Shown: one piece after another, positions 22,625 through 35,786 of the stretch
How positions within the stretch are numbered: position 1 is the first letter of the stretch
Layout: each line of letters opens with the position of its first letter
Origin: Diplolepis rosae
Taxonomy: Eukaryota; Arthropoda; Insecta; Hymenoptera; Diplolepididae
Direction of reading: 5' to 3'
Length of the DNA stretch: 64,000 nt
NCBI GenBank assembly: GCA_030998225.1
Contig: JAPYXD010000469.1
Location: 1,054,001 to 1,118,000, forward strand
Program-made: the position numbers and the translations under genes
The notes under the pieces: generated by a model
Seen by the model: the letters and a program-made list of their open reading frames with translations, nothing else
Database searches by the model: none
Told to the model about the DNA's origin: nothing

Positions 22625-23897
22625 AATCTGCCCGCTTCGCGGGCACATTCTCATCGCGCGCAGCTCGCTTTGCTCGCAAGTTTGAGCGCGCCTAGGGCGC
22701 GCGATTCGATCGTCGCGCTTCGCGCTCCGTTCTTTCTGGACCTCGCGCTTCGCGCTCGGTCTTATGCTCTTCGCATACATTTAAGTTTATTTCTTATATT
22801 TTGATACTGAAGCTCAAACCAATTTTATAATAATATTACAGATGATGTGAATTACACATTTTCTCAAAGTCACTGAATTTCTTTTTGAATTTAAGTGAAA
22901 TAGGAAATTCAATTTACTTAAGGCTCTATCGGCCTTAAGGAACACATTCTCATCATGACACTCGCGCTTCGCGCTCGATTTTCTGTATACATTTCAGTAT
23001 AACTTTTTAATAAATTACATGATTAAAAGAATTTACTTTCTTCCACATATCTAAAAAGGAAAAACAATCGTAGACTTTATTTAAGGAAACGATTTTGCAG
23101 AACAACGCTTATTTCGTATCTCACATATTTTGGTGAAAAAAATCGAATTTTTCAATATTAAAAATCAAAACATAAAATATACATCCTGTCCCGAAATTTC
23201 TTTATCAGAATTTGTAAACCTCATTTAGGCAAACAATTTTCCATCTAAATGTTTTTTTTGCATCTCACATATTTTGTCTAAAAAATGGAATTTTTTCATT
23301 TTTATCGTATTTTTTGGAATTGAAACGAAAAATATATCTTTTATCAGAAACTGTGTCAGACAAAATTTGTAGATCTTTTTGAAACGAACAACTTTGTATT
23401 CTTACGTTTTTTTGGTATTTCCAATATTATTGTTAAAAAATTGAATTTTGGATTTTCAATAGTTTTTTTTTAATTAAAAAGAAAAATATGCATCTTATGA
23501 AAAAATGTTATAATTCAAATTTGTAGGTCTTTATGTATTCAATAATATTGTATCATAACGTTTTTTCGTATCTCGTATAATTTAACTGGAAAATGGAATT
23601 TTGATATTGACTTTTTTCGAATTTGAATATGCTAACATTTCTAATTTTGATTTAATCAAAAAATGTTATTAGGATAATTTGTAGAGATTTATGAGCACTA
23701 TCAAAAACCAGGATTGGAATTTTTGATTTTTTCAAAAAATTATTTTCAAAAACACAAAAGTAGTGCTCAATCCCTCAATTTTGATTGGATGTGGCTGGTT
23801 AACGAACTTGTCCTTACTTTTTCGGCTCCGATAAAGTGTACTAAAGCTCAATTCAATCTGATAATTCTATCGAGAGTTATGCCGCACACGACCTACT

Positions 23898-23932
<35 letters not shown>

Positions 23933-24060
23933 CTTTCGTAAAAACCATTTTTTCTGACTCAGGGGGTCTCAAAACGTAAAGATTTGATGAAAATTTCGAA
24001 AGTCATTTTTCACATAAAACCAATACCTTCTCATCCACGATGAGAATGTAAAAAAACATA
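22625..24060 (+). mobile_element. Repeat R-A, most complete copy
   Basis: The left part (22630-22790) is a chain of small GC-rich hairpins such as GCCCGCTTCGCGGGC and GCGCGCCTAGGGCGCGC. An AT-rich body follows, with repeated blocks on the theme of a form of ATTGGAATTTTT and CGTATCTCACATATTTT; then a (GACA)n tract (23899-23931) and an end ATGAGAATGTAAAAAAAC. Parts recur at 39893-40880 (inverted), 44700-45039 with 50405-50524 and 54129-54290 (inverted and interrupted), and 55288-55755. No coding capacity or TIR is seen; the class is unknown. Confidence 0.65.
23899..23931 (+). repeat. (GACA)n microsatellite within R-A
   Basis: About eight GACA units. The equivalent place in the copy at 44810-44830 has GTCTGTCTG followed by (TAG)n, so this tract is unstable. 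Confidence 0.9.
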
Positions 24061-25028
24061 AATATTTACATTTTTGCCATGTATTTGAAAGCAAGTCGGC
24101 CCTAAAGGTAATCAGCGCCACCATTTCGCTTGGTGGTCTTGATCCAACTTTTATTCTACAGGCCTCCAGAAGAGTAGCACTGGGCTGGTGATCAGGATCT
24201 ACTGTTTGTTGCTACCGTTTGTTTTGATTTTCGCTTCTGTTTGACTCTGTCGTAACCTTTTGAAACCTGCCTAGATTCCTAAAAATCACATGATTTTTCT
24301 GAATATGCTTTTAAAATAGTTAATTATACTGATTTAGTGGGATTCTTTCGATGCACAAAATGTTCAAATTTTGAAATTGCAAAAAATTTTCCAACTTGTA
24401 TCTTGACATTAAAATGTAAAAAGTTGTATACTATGTAAATTATTACTAACGTATTGTAAAAATTGAGCCCACGGGAAGAACTCGCCGAGCGCTCGAAAAA
24501 GGGGAAAAGTATTGTCCACTTTCTAAAATTAAATTAAAAAAAAAAGTTGTAAAAACTCAAAATAAAAAAATATAAGCTGATAGAGTTTGTCAAAATACAA
24601 CTTTTATTCCTCAAGTATTTGTTAGTCAAACATGATAATTACGAGAAAAAAAATATAAAAGGTATTTTTTGAATAACCTAAAATCAATGTTTCAAAAAAC
24701 AAATTGCGATTTCTCGGTAAGTACTGCACGCAATGGATTAAATTTTGCGTATTTTTATTCAGTATTCATTGCTGATGCCGAATAGTCATTTAAAAACAAT
24801 AAATACCATCAAAATTTGATAATATTCAATAACAAATCAATACCTGTCAATTCTTTGTTTTTCGCGATTCGGAGTGAAAAAGTGACGAATAAATTTTATG
24901 TTTCGAAAAATATGAAGTGACAAAGTTATTTATTTGTATTTGAGGAAATTTTTCGGAAAAAATAAAATTATTCGTACTAAAAATAAGGAATTGAGAGGGT
25001 TGTTAATAAAAAGCGCGCGACGCATGAA

Positions 25029-26793
25029 CCCGTGTAAAAATTTTGATAGGGGTCTAGTGGGGCCCCGACGAGTTTGCCCTATCTCTAGTCGGGATATAGC
25101 GTGGAAAACTAGTCAGGGCCCCATCGGTAACGTAACGCTTTTGTCGACGTGGGCCCTACTAGACTTTCTAGTAGGGGTTTGGTGAGGTCAGCCCTTACAC
25201 TACCCCACCTACAAGAAAGGACACAATTAGGGCCCTATTGGACCTTCGCATTGAATTTAAGGGCTCAAAATCAGCAGAGTCACGTGACCAATTTTGTTCA
25301 GGTATCTCACTGAGAAAGTAATAAATAAAAAGGATTTTCCAGAACTGATAGAAAAAGTACAGGGGAAAAGCGAGTAACGACTCTAATATTTACCGTTTTT
25401 AACGGCAACGGAGGGATATTCGCTTGGAAGGTTAAGTTTACTGTTTTCACAGTAAAAAATCTGTTTTCAAGATAGGAAATTTTTTCTGAGTAAATTGACA
25501 GTACTTTTTTGTTACACTTACATCGAAAAAAAAATCTCAGTAGGTTTGACTACTTTTTAACTTACTTTGCGTAATGCGTAAAGGCCCCAAGTGTCACTTT
25601 TGACGTTAAGTGAACTGCAGGAACATAGGTAAATCAAATGAGGAGCAGTAGTTGAATCGATGAATATTCTTAGTACATTTCAAAACTGTATATACTTTCA
25701 AGTAGACTCTAACTTACTATTTTTATATACACAACTTACCTACAAACACACCCCCCCCCCTCTCTACACTACACAAACGCTCGTTTAGGTGGTATTAAAA
25801 ATTTATTCATAACGCTGCGGGTTCGAACCCTCTCTACTTATAATTAACGCATTACTAACCTAACGACTAAGCCTCTCGGCTGCGCACGCTTGGAATACGA
25901 GAAAGAAAATAGCGCTTATAACCTTCAACTACTGCAGGGCCATGTAAGAAGTGTATAGGCCCCGTGTAATCGCGAATTTTTAGATTTTAGCCCAATTTAT
26001 GATTCTGATTAAAATTTTTAAGACTTTTAATTATTAAATCGATTTTCTGTAAAATGAAATATTTTTGAAAGAAAGCGATCAAATTTTTGAATTAAAGAAC
26101 ATTACATAATAAAAAGATTTATATACATTTTAGAATTATTAACTTTTATTAGAGTATATTAGTGATACTTTATACAGGTTATGATTCCTTTAATTTTTTT
26201 TTCAAGAGTAAAATCAACGTATGTTCAGAATCTAAAAAATTTAAGTTTTTTCAATTCCAAAAATATGATGAAACTTTTGAATCAAGAAACTTAAATTATC
26301 GTTATTACCTCGACATAATAAGATATACACACATACACATACGTGCTCGCATATGATTATTAAAATTACATGCGAATTCGAGTCAAAATTATCAAAAAGT
26401 TTTCTTAGATGTTCTTGATTCCTCTTAAGTATTGATCATATTCAAGACCGTGTTCAGAAAATCTCCATTTTTCTCAGATAAAATCAAATTTTAATGGGAA
26501 TAAAGAATAAAAGTTATGTTGTATCTAATGGACCTAACTTTAACCACAAATATTACAAGTAGGAATTCTCTAGTCGGGTCCCCGTTAGATACAAATAGAT
26601 TTTCCATACTTAAGAGAAACAAGGAATTCCTCACTGGCACCTGACAGGGCCCCTATCAGCTTTTTCTGGCCTAGAAATACTAATCGGGTGCTAACAGTGC
26701 CTCTACCAGTTTTTTCTATTTTAGGAATTTCTAGTCCGGGACCCACTAGAACCCAACTTGAAATAAGGAAAGATAGGGCAATTTCTACACGGG
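25029..26793. mobile_element. Element C, copy 1 (1765 bp), nested in B
   Basis: Ends CCCGTGTAAAAATTTTGATA and TATCxxxCAATTTCTACACGGG in inverted form, flanked by AA on both sides. In copy 2 of element B the same place reads CGCACGAAGCGCT without an insertion, which confirms the boundary and a 2-bp AA duplication. Copy 2 of C (37077-43921) is also flanked by AA. The subterminal parts iterate CTAGTxGGGCC-like blocks. It carries a tRNA-like segment at 25808-25892 but no protein. Confidence 0.8.
25808..25892 (-). repeat. tRNA-like segment of element C
   Basis: On the minus strand GGCTTAGTCGTTAGGTTAGT resembles an A box and GAGGGTTCGAACCC is a good B box about 35 bases later. The same segment is in copy 2 at 37695-37785. 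It may serve as an internal Pol III promoter relic. The cloverleaf is not complete. Confidence 0.4.
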
Positions 26794-27854
26794 AAGCGCT
26801 AAAGTTGAATTATTCAACAGAATTCCGCGGTTTTCTTAGTTTATTTGGATATTTGTTTAAATATTTTCCACTGAAAATCATTGAAATTCATAATATGTAA
26901 CAATAAAATAAAATTATTCAAGTTCAAAGTTCTCCCACCTCCAAAACCTTATATATATGATAAATTGTGCGAAACACCTCAAGACGATTCCATTGGAATA
27001 AGCGCGGAAAAAATTTAAGATGTTCGAGTCTTATTAAGATATTTTTGGCCAGGTGGAAAAAATATAACGAAGATATATTCACGAAAGTCCCAGTTAAGAA
27101 ATCCAAATTAAATAGTTTTTTAAGATGCAAGATTAAGGTATTATTATATTGAGGTAGTATAGAATGATATTTAATAGATATATTGTGTACAATTGTAAAT
27201 TATTTTCATTTTCATAATAATAAAATTTGTATAAAAAATACAAAACGTCAAATTTAATTTCACGATTAATTGTTTACGAAAAAATTATGTACAATCGCAT
27301 GATTTTCAGTACCCTCTCAATTCTTTATTTTTAGTACGAATAATTTGAAATTATCCGAAAAACTTCCTTAAATGCAAATAAATAACTTTGTCACTTCATA
27401 TTTTTCAAAACATAAAATTTATTCGTCACTTTTTCACTCCGAATCGCGAAAAACAAAAAATTGACAGGTATTGATTTGTTATTGAATATTTTTAAATGTT
27501 GATGGTATTTATTGTTTTTAAATGACTATTCGGCATCAGCAATGAATACTGAATGAAAATGCGCAAAATTTAATCCATTGCGTGCAGTACTTACCGAAAA
27601 ATTGCAATTTATGTTTATTGAAACATTGATTTTAGGTTATTCAAGAAATACCTTTTATATTTCTTTTTTCGTCATAATCATGTTGGACTAAAAAATACTT
27701 GACGAATAAAAGTTGTATTTTGACAAGCTCTATCAATTTATATTTTTTTATTTTGAGTTTTTACAACTTTTTTTTTATTTCAAGTTTAGAAAGTGGACAA
27801 TACTTTTCCCCTTTTTCGAGCGCTCGGCGAGTTCTTCTTCCCGTGGGCTCAATT

Positions 27855-28212
27855 AATACTTCTAAAGTATACAACTGTTTATTAGATAATGTTTTTGATA
27901 AAAAAGTTTTTTCCAAGTTTCGTATAAAAATACTGTGTTTTATAGAAATTAAAAAAAAAAAAATTTTTTTTTAGAAATCCTTAGGTCAGTACCTCGCACA
28001 ATGCATAAAACACGGTTTTGAGAAAAACGAGTTCAAAGTTTGAAAACGGGATGAATCATTGTTTTGATCAACTTACGTTTCTTCTTGCAGATCAAAAACT
28101 AAGCTGGTTTCGAACAAACCCTTTTAAAAAAGTCTTTTTAACATGTTTTAGATTAGAAACAAGCAATTAAAAAAAAATCGATTTTTGGAAAGTGACACAC
28201 AGGTCTACCCCC
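27855..28212. other. No gene recognised
   Basis: AT-rich sequence with A runs. Nothing supported. Confidence 0.5.
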
Positions 28213-29246
28213 TTAAGTTTTCTTTGGTTTGAGTCTGAATATAAAATACTATATATAAGATATAAAATTCTATATAACAAAGAAATTTCGATGTACAATT
28301 TCGCGCACAAAACCTAGGCAGAATTGAGGAGTTATATTCAATAAGGCGACAGGCGCTCGAAAACCTGTAAAAGTATTGTCCGCATCGTGATGTCATAGTC
28401 AAAAATTGAAATTCGAAATTCGAAAAAACCAAAATCATGGTTTTATAGCTCGTGTGAAATGAATTTTAGTTTCCTCTTACAGTTTTTTTACAGCGTTGCA
28501 AATTTTCGAGTAAATTAATAAAAAGTGTGTTGGTTTTAAAGCATAGAAACCATGTTTTATTTCAATACACTCGCCTCGAAAAATTCATTAATTAACGGGT
28601 TGCGAAATTTTTTTTTGCGTTCTACTCGTGAATCTCTGGCGGAGGCGACAGTGCTAGCAAAAAATTTTTTTGTTCATTGTTGAATGGTGTTTTTTTAATC
28701 CGAAGAAAAAACTATGTTTTTCGAGCTTCGGACCGAAAAAATGATCGAGGTAGTTTGAGCTACAGTAAACTTCCCGCGAACAAGTTGATCATTAGTATAT
28801 GGAGCAACTTTTTGGAAAATATCAACTCAATTGAACAATTACTTTCGAAAATACAACGAGTTGAACGCAAATGGGATATTGAAGCAAAATTATCTGTTTA
28901 TTACAAAAAATTTTCAATCTCAATGTATTTCATTCTGAAGGAATGTTATTCTTTATTGCTTTATACAAAAGAAATATTTACTCTAAATCTGAATCAGTCA
29001 AATTTTCACTGATTGAATCAGTGATTTTCCTTTTCACTGATTCATCAGTGAAAAAATATTTTTCACTGTTAAATCAGTCAATTTTCACCGAAATAATCAG
29101 TGAAATTTGACTGATTTACAGTAACCTCTTTTTAGCTATTTGAATCAGTCAAATTTCACTGATAATCAGTAGATTTTGACTGATTCAAATTTAGAGAGTA
29201 CATAGGTATTTTATATTCAGACTCAAACCAAAGAAAACTTTATGTA
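28213..29246. mobile_element. TIR element (AAGTTTTCTTTGGTTTGAGT ends)
   Basis: Left arm 28213-28252 and right arm 29207-29246 are reverse complements over about 38 bases. A CTCTAAAT MITE (28981-29199) lies just inside the right arm. Near 28340-28385 there is a block with GGCGCTCGAAAACCTGTAAA that loosely resembles the end of element B. The 111-codon frame at 28677-29012 runs into the MITE and is not recognised. Confidence 0.5.
28981..29199. mobile_element. CTCTCTAAA-end MITE, copy 3
   Basis: Ends CTCTAAATCTGAATCAGTCA and TTCAAATTTAGAGAG, flanked by TA. Reverse orientation relative to copy 1, with the same CAGTGA iterations. Confidence 0.75.
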
Positions 29247-29499
29247 TATATGGAAACTTGGGTGTATTTCATGTATATTCTGAATAATCAATCTCATTGT
29301 CCATACCCACAATATTGGAAAAATCTTTAGTATGATACTACGCTTTTCTTAAAGTTTTTAATTCATTGTAATAAAACTGTCAGTTCTTCAATCTCTTTTT
29401 AAAGTATTTTTGTCGGAAGCATTACCAAGTTTTTATCGATGCATAATAAAAAATAGACGTAAGTAATAAATTCCCCATCAAGGAAGGCTTAGTTAGCGA

Positions 29500-29605
29500 A
29501 ATTGTTTTATGTATTTTTTAGATCCAAAATAAGTCACTGATGAGGGCTCCGATCAGAGTTGAAACGTTTGATTATGTAAAATTTTGAGTTTTTATTAACC
29601 TTGGA
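29500..29605 (+). mobile_element. Penelope-like terminal fragment
   Basis: A single arm equivalent to 9015-9120, from ATGTATTTTTTAGAT through a hammerhead-like site to ATTAACCTTGGA. It is truncated on both sides. Confidence 0.5.
29532..29573 (+). ncRNA. Hammerhead-ribozyme-like motif
   Basis: AGTCA, CTGATGAG, a weak helix II (GGCTC with GAGTT, two G-T pairs), GAAACGTT and TGATT. The core bases are intact, the cleavage triplet would be GTT, and helix I has one wobble pair. Folding is less secure than at 8847-8888. Confidence 0.5.
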
Positions 29606-30737
29606 AAAGTTTACAGACAACAAAATTACCATATCTGTCATATGGTCTAGTTTATCCATGGCCTTAACATCGTTTTGGATTAACTCACATGTCATGTTTT
29701 TCTGCTCGAAAAATATTTCTCCTAATTTTCTAATAAAACATTTTTTAAATGTAAAAAAATTTTGCAAATCTTTATCAAAATTTAAAATTTGCATATAATA
29801 TATTTCGTCATTTTAAATTTGGCGTATTTTCTGCGCCTGTTTTGTATGGAGTCGAAAGAAACATAAAAGCTGAGCAAGCTGTCGATTTTCAAACAGTGCT
29901 CTTATACTCTCTTCGATTTCATATAGCAATCAAACTTACAAAACTTTATATGACAGTGTGCATTTGTGAATCCTAGCGCACGCATTATCAGCTGCAAGTA
30001 CATGCAAAATTACACCTTGAGAGTTTTATAGTATAAAGTAAAATTTACAAATATAAAATAAATTATTTGGAAAACGCTTTCTAAATACGTACACTGCAAA
30101 CAAAAAGTTTTAATTCAAGTCTAAAAATCGTCTAACTTTAAAATGTAACAAAAACTAGACCATTAGAGAAGGACAGACTTATGTGCTTATACACAAGGTG
30201 GCTAAATTTAAGCCAAAATCGTCTGTTAGACGTAACAAATTTAAGACTTTTTTTTCTGTGTAACATTTTTACATGAAGATTCTAATATATAATTGTGAAT
30301 AAGAGATTTAGTTATTAATAAAATAAATTTTATTTTGCATACGAAATTACACTTTGAGCTGATTACTAATTTTATAAATCATTTCAGTCGATTATGTCGA
30401 TTATTTGAAGTGTATCACTCAACATGATAGCGGAACTCTACTATATCGACCTTATCAACTTGTAATTTAGAATTAACTTTAACGTCATTTTTATGACAAG
30501 ATGGAATTTTCTATATATTTGAAAAATATTCTCTGTGAATAAAGGAACGCTTTGAATCCGCTGGGTCGATACCCACACTGGTAAAAATCTTATTAATTTC
30601 AATATACTTTAATATGCAAGTTTTAAATTACAATTAATAGATTTGTATATTATAAAAAATTAATATACTTCCACATCAAAATTAATATCTTTTCAATAAA
30701 AATATATAAAAATTAACAAACATTATTAAAATATATA
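29606..30737. other. No gene recognised
   Basis: AT-rich. Overlapping frames on the two strands at 29534-29798 mirror each other and are not supported as genes. A phrase CTGGGTCGATACCCACACTG at 30561 has a B-box-like look but no partner. Confidence 0.5.
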
Positions 30738-31600
30738 CACGGAGAAAAATAGTTGAAGTAATTTTACTCAACTCTGTCGATTAAACTTGGGACATAAGGA
30801 CATTTGAACATCTATTAAATCACTGACATGCGTCAGTGGGTTAACATGAAATGTATAAGTATATCGCCGACGCTTGAGGTGCTTCAAACCGTAGTTGGGT
30901 AAAATGAGCATCGGGCGCATTATTTGAACTGGCAATGGTATGGTTCTCTCAAATAAAAAAAAATTCTTACCTCGAGCCTGCCAATAGTCATCCGGTATAT
31001 ACATAAACAACTTACAAATACATTCACACCATTCGGACGTAGCCAATCATATTTTAAATTACAAATGCACTTAAACATACAACCTTACATATATAAACCT
31101 AATAACTACACACTTATATATAGTACGATACGCTTTCGTCGAATCACGCACACGGTCGCTTACAATGCTGATATATAAAATTTGGAACTTTCTAACATAG
31201 TGACTGCATGAGTTATTCAGAGCTTGTGAGAGTAAGTGCCGTCAATAAAATTTTTTAGCCTTACTCAAGTAAAAATAAATCAACTTTTTTCATAAATGAT
31301 TAATAAAATATTTTTAAAAATTAATATAATTAATCAATTATTACAACTATGATTATTGATATATATATAATATAATTATTAAATTACATTTAGTATAGAT
31401 TTTTATTATAACGACATATGAAGTTTAGTGAAACTAAATTTTCAAATGTACATTAAAAAATTGCATTATTCTTAAGAAGTATCTTGTATAAAAACATTTA
31501 AAAGAAGGTTCTTTTATTTTCTGTGCTTTATATTTTCAAAATATGGGTTTTACATTTGCGAATTCCAAATTATTATTCTGCCTGAGTAATTTATGTGATA

Positions 31601-31868
31601 TAATTATGATTAGAACTTGTATCGACCCTTTAGTTTTAATAATATTCGATATTGTTGATGTTCTTAGTTGGCTTTAGGGTCGAGAAAAAATGTAACTCAA
31701 GGTTTCATGCTTTCAAACGTAAATTTAAGTTTCTTCCTTTGTATTTTTTTATAGAAATAAATTCTCACTGATGAGGACTCCAATCTGAGTCGAAACGTTT
31801 GAAAGCATGAAACCTTGAGTTACATTTTTTCTGGACCCTAAAGCCAACTAAGAACATCAACAATATCG
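31601..31868. mobile_element. Penelope-like foldback with 13-bp target duplication
   Basis: Arms CGATATTGTTGATGTTCTTA and its complement, with the shared GGCTTTAGGGTC block, enclose a hammerhead-like site. The insert is flanked by AATTTATGTGATA at 31588-31600 and 31869-31881. Copy a of the host element has this sequence once, at about 20197-20210, so insertion and duplication are proven by the empty site. Confidence 0.8.
31763..31805 (+). ncRNA. Hammerhead-ribozyme-like motif
   Basis: TCTCA, CTGATGAG, helix II GACTC/GAGTC (five pairs, loop CAATCT), then GAAACGTT and TGA. Core intact, cleavage triplet GTT. Helix I has three pairs next to the core. Confidence 0.6.
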
Positions 31869-32368
31869 AATTTATGTGATATTTCATATTTTATGTAATA
31901 CACTTATCGACTTGTTTTTGTTTTAATTTTCATAATATCAATTTAATTTTAAGAATTTAAGTTTTTGAAATTAAAAATTTTTTATGTGTGCCCAAGGCGC
32001 AGATTACTTTCATTCGTTCCTGCGTGAATAAATGTAGCTGTTGGAATAAATCTTGCGATTCACGGTTTACTCAACTCTCGATTGAAGCGTAGAGTAGAAT
32101 GAACGGAAAGCTCTACTATTTTTGTGATTTAATAAAAGATTGGTTTTTTATAGTTATACTACGAGTAATAATATATATATTTAAAAATTTTTAATGCACG
32201 CTTTCATACTTCACCCTACACTTCTGAATTTTACTCAACTTTGATTCATTTTCGAACATTTAATATATCACAAATAAATACAGTGATACTAAATAACTTC
32301 CAACTTGTCCTTATGTCCCAAATTTGATCGGAAGTTGAGTAAAATTACTTCAACTATTTTTCTCCGTG

Positions 32369-32963
32369 TACACATGTGTATTAAAATTCAAATTAAAGTT
32401 TGTATTTTTTAAGATAAAGGTGTTTTAATTTAATATCCGTTACTGAAAAAACTTCCATTATATGTAATGGAAGTTTAATACAGAAATTTCTAACAGTGCA
32501 GGACTTTTCGATTGCTGGTCGAATACTTTATTATCTGAGCTACTGAGTGGAGGTTCCACACAACTTTTCTCACGAAATCTATTTACACCTATTCAGATAC
32601 GGATACCCAACGGAGAAAAAGCGTTCTTTTTTTCACAGAGCATATTTTTCAAATTACGCTTAGAGATTTCTCTAGTGCGAAATAAAATAAGTTTAAATAA
32701 ATGTAAATAAAAGGTTTGATTATTGCAAAATGAAATAAATGATATCGTATTTGCCTAAAACATATCAACAATATACCGTTGCCTAAAAACCAACTATAGG
32801 AAATGTAAAGCAAAATCTCAAAATTAGGACGTGACTTGAATCATGATGAATTAGGTTCATTTAACATCTAAAATTGTCAATCTGTTTTTTTTCCAATCAA
32901 TATCCAATACATGTCACCACAAGTACTAATTTCAAAATTTATATAATCTTGTATTAGAATTCT
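32369..32963. other. No gene; degraded tRNA-like block
   Basis: AT-rich. At 32505-32560 the minus strand reads GTAGCTCAGATAATAA and CAGCAATCGAAAAGTCC, resembling the A box and anticodon arm of the tRNA-like sequence at 681-764 but without a B box. Confidence 0.35.
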
Positions 32964-33564
32964 TACGTCACAACTGCATAAACACTAACCTTTATTCGAA
33001 GGTTCCTTGTTTTAAGTTAGGATCGAATGATCCTGCTTAGGGATGAGAATAAGTCAGTGAAGGACAAAATGATTATTAAAATAATGCAAATTGAAATAAT
33101 TTAAATAATTAGAGTTGATAATAAAGTTGAATAATACATTAAATCGATGAATGAAGGGACAGGCTAGTTGGTACATGAGAAAGAAAGACAGAGGGAGAGA
33201 GGGAGAGAGAGAGAAGTTCGGTACCTTTTGTGAATTCCTGAATTGATTTACGGTTCTCACAAAGCAACGATCCTTCTTCAATACACCGTCTAAGATCTCT
33301 ACAAAGATCTGAAACGAGGACACTGTGATTTTATGACTTCCGTACGTGATTTGAAATTGTCCTGGTCGAATTTTATGATCTTAAACTGAGCGATTCTGAG
33401 AGTTGAAATCGAGGAAGCCGCACTTTTCTTTTGTCGCGAGACCGGCGATAATTTTAAGGAAAAATTCAACTGACGAACTGAACGAAAATTAACTGCTCGC
33501 TCTGATTGTGGGTCTCTTTTATATTTTTCTTTACAAATTGACAGTCAGCGTTTTATGTGACGTA
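32964..33564. repeat. LTR-like fragment with TACGTCACA/TGTGACGTA ends
   Basis: Inverted terminal nonamers bound 601 bases. The segment AAGTTAGGATCGAATGATCC followed by GGGATGAG and AAGTCAGTGA matches the start of the solo LTR at 35787, so this is a diverged relative. A GA-rich tract sits at 33179-33213. Confidence 0.5.
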
Positions 33565-35786
33565 GTCATATTTTCCTAGAAAAGAAGGGCCCCTTTACTT
33601 CTCCCTACTTCTGGTTTTTCTTTTATGATTTTCTTATAGATTTTTACTAGACCTAGCCTGTGCGTATCAAATACATTTAAAGAACGTCGCGGGATGTAAT
33701 AAAATGTATTTTGAAGAAAATTTTCTATAAGATAGAATTTTGATGAAATATTGTGACTTATCAATTTCCAAATATTTTGTTGACACACTATAAGATGGTT
33801 TATTTTTAAATTGAGAATTTCAAAGTCATTTAGATTTTGCGACCTCAAGAGCCTTAAAATATTAAGCTTTAGCAAGTCCCGACCATTTTTAAATTGTTCT
33901 CCACCATTTTAAATTCTGAAATTCTGATTCCACATTTGAATCCAAGAGAAATGAAAATTTAAGGCGCCATAAAATATTTTTGATCAATAAATTGTACTAG
34001 TTTATGAAAAATGAAAATTTCGGCGCTTTCAATAGACTTGATTCTTAATTTACGGAAAACACTTTTTATCAGTCATTTTCACCCGATTTTTATTTTTTTT
34101 TTGTATAATTATTTGTTTTTCATAGTCATTAAGTCATAAACAAGGTGTCAATGCTTGAAATTGTTGATACATTTTTTGATATTGTTAAAAAACATTGAAA
34201 AAAAGCACTTTTCGCAGAAAGATGCATACTTCAAAGGGTTAAACATTGTAACCACATATTTTATATCTCTACTCTATGTTTCTTATTTCAAAGATAGACT
34301 GTTGGATTTCTGGGAGAACTAATGAACATCTAAAAAGGCCCTGAATTTAAAGTTTAGGTGGGTACCGCTTAAATTCTTTAATTTATGCCCTACATATATT
34401 AATTTTAAACATTTCTCTGTTTTTAGTCGAAATCTCTATTTTATTTCATGTCCAACTACAACTTTATGGATTCTTTGAAAATTTTTAAATTTTGCACATC
34501 GAACTGATATCGTAAAAAGTGGTAAAGCAGTTTGCGCAAAAGCTAAACGTCAGAAACACAGTTTTGTGTATCTGCTCTATTTTTGTTTTGTGATAGTACT
34601 TGTATATTTTTTTACAATTATTAGTAGTCGTTTGCTCAGCGGAATTTTATTATATGGCAATGAAAAGGCATATTTGAGTATAATCAGAAGCGAAAACTAT
34701 TCACAGATGAAAAAAATTCGACAAATATGATGAAAATGAGGTTATACAAGCATAGATGATGTTTTCGATGATTATTATGAAGGAAATTAATTAAAGATAT
34801 AATATTCATTTAAAGAAAACAATAATGTTGGATAAATGTCCTACACTCAAAAGTCAATTTTTTAATCTTTCTCAATATTGAAATGAGATATTTTTCACTA
34901 AGCAGCTATACTTTTATTTAAAAAATTACTTCTGCAAAGCGAAAAAATATATAAAAGACCGAATTTTGAGGTTATGCCATTTAACTAATACAAACTTAAA
35001 ATCATATCCAACATTGACTTGGTAATGGAAAGGATCTAGAAGGGTCCTTAATATTAATACTATGTTTTCCAAGGGGTCCAAGGGTTATCATTATATGTCT
35101 TATAAACGTAAGTAAAAATTAATTAAAATATTCTAATAAAATACGGTAAGTTTTCTTGAAGTTTTCTGGAATTCTTGAAATACAAACTTTCTTAAAGAAA
35201 ATTGACGAAAAGTTTTTTCAGAGGGGTCAAAATGACCCCTTGATGAACCTACCCGGTAAGAAGGTATGGATAAAATTGAATTAAAAGTAGTTTAAATATG
35301 GTCGATTTTCCAACTCTTTTAATCCAAAGAAATACAGTTTTTCAACGTAAACACTTCAATTCATTTTAGCGTTCTACGTTTGTTCTCGTTTCAATTCCGT
35401 TGAATCCCTCGACGTAGAATGAACACGTTTTAATTGTGACAAGGGTGAAAGATTTGAAGTTAAGTTGATTCTGTTTAATCTCGTAAAGAAACTTATAATA
35501 TTAAAGACATTTTAATTCGTTTTTATGAATCAAAATGTGAAAGAAAGCATTTCAATTTAATCACGTAGTATAACCTAAGAAGTTGGAGTCATTTTAATTT
35601 AATCCTGTGACTGGAACTAATTCTCTTGTTTCTCGTCTAAAATTGAAGTCAATTTAATTCGTTTTGACCACTTTAATGTCAGGAGTTTGAATTCTAATTA
35701 ATTATTCTGCAAATTTGTTCTAAATAATTTAGATAAATTCCCTTAAAAAATGCAATAGAGAAATAATAAATATAAAATTAATATAT
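33565..35786. other. No gene recognised
   Basis: About 2.2 kb of AT-rich sequence. Near 35256 a GTAAGAAGGTATGGATAAAA motif is the complement of the sequence near 44252-44275, so a diverged repeat end may be present. No coding region is supported. Confidence 0.5.

Larger units (their letters stand above)
24461..27854. mobile_element. Element B, copy 1, with long TIRs
   Basis: Starts AATTGAGCCCACGGGAAGAA and ends with the complement. The TIRs are about 550 bases each (24461-25020 and 27300-27854) and near identical, containing GAGCGCTCG and a CACTTCATATTTTTC block. Element C (25029-26793) is nested inside; the empty site survives in copy 2 at 38334-38350. No transposase frame was found. No convincing target duplication was found, so I do not assign a superfamily. 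Confidence 0.75.
30738..32368. mobile_element. CACGGAG element M2, copy b (1631 bp)
   Basis: Same ends and interior as 19243-20698, flanked by TA. Relative to copy a it lacks about 100 bases near 30820 and carries the 268-bp foldback at 31601-31868. The frame at 30768-31046 is a shadow. Confidence 0.85.

Noticed and set aside
28677..29012. 111-codon frame as a gene
   Set aside because: Ends inside a MITE and has no recognisable motif; kept only as a remark.
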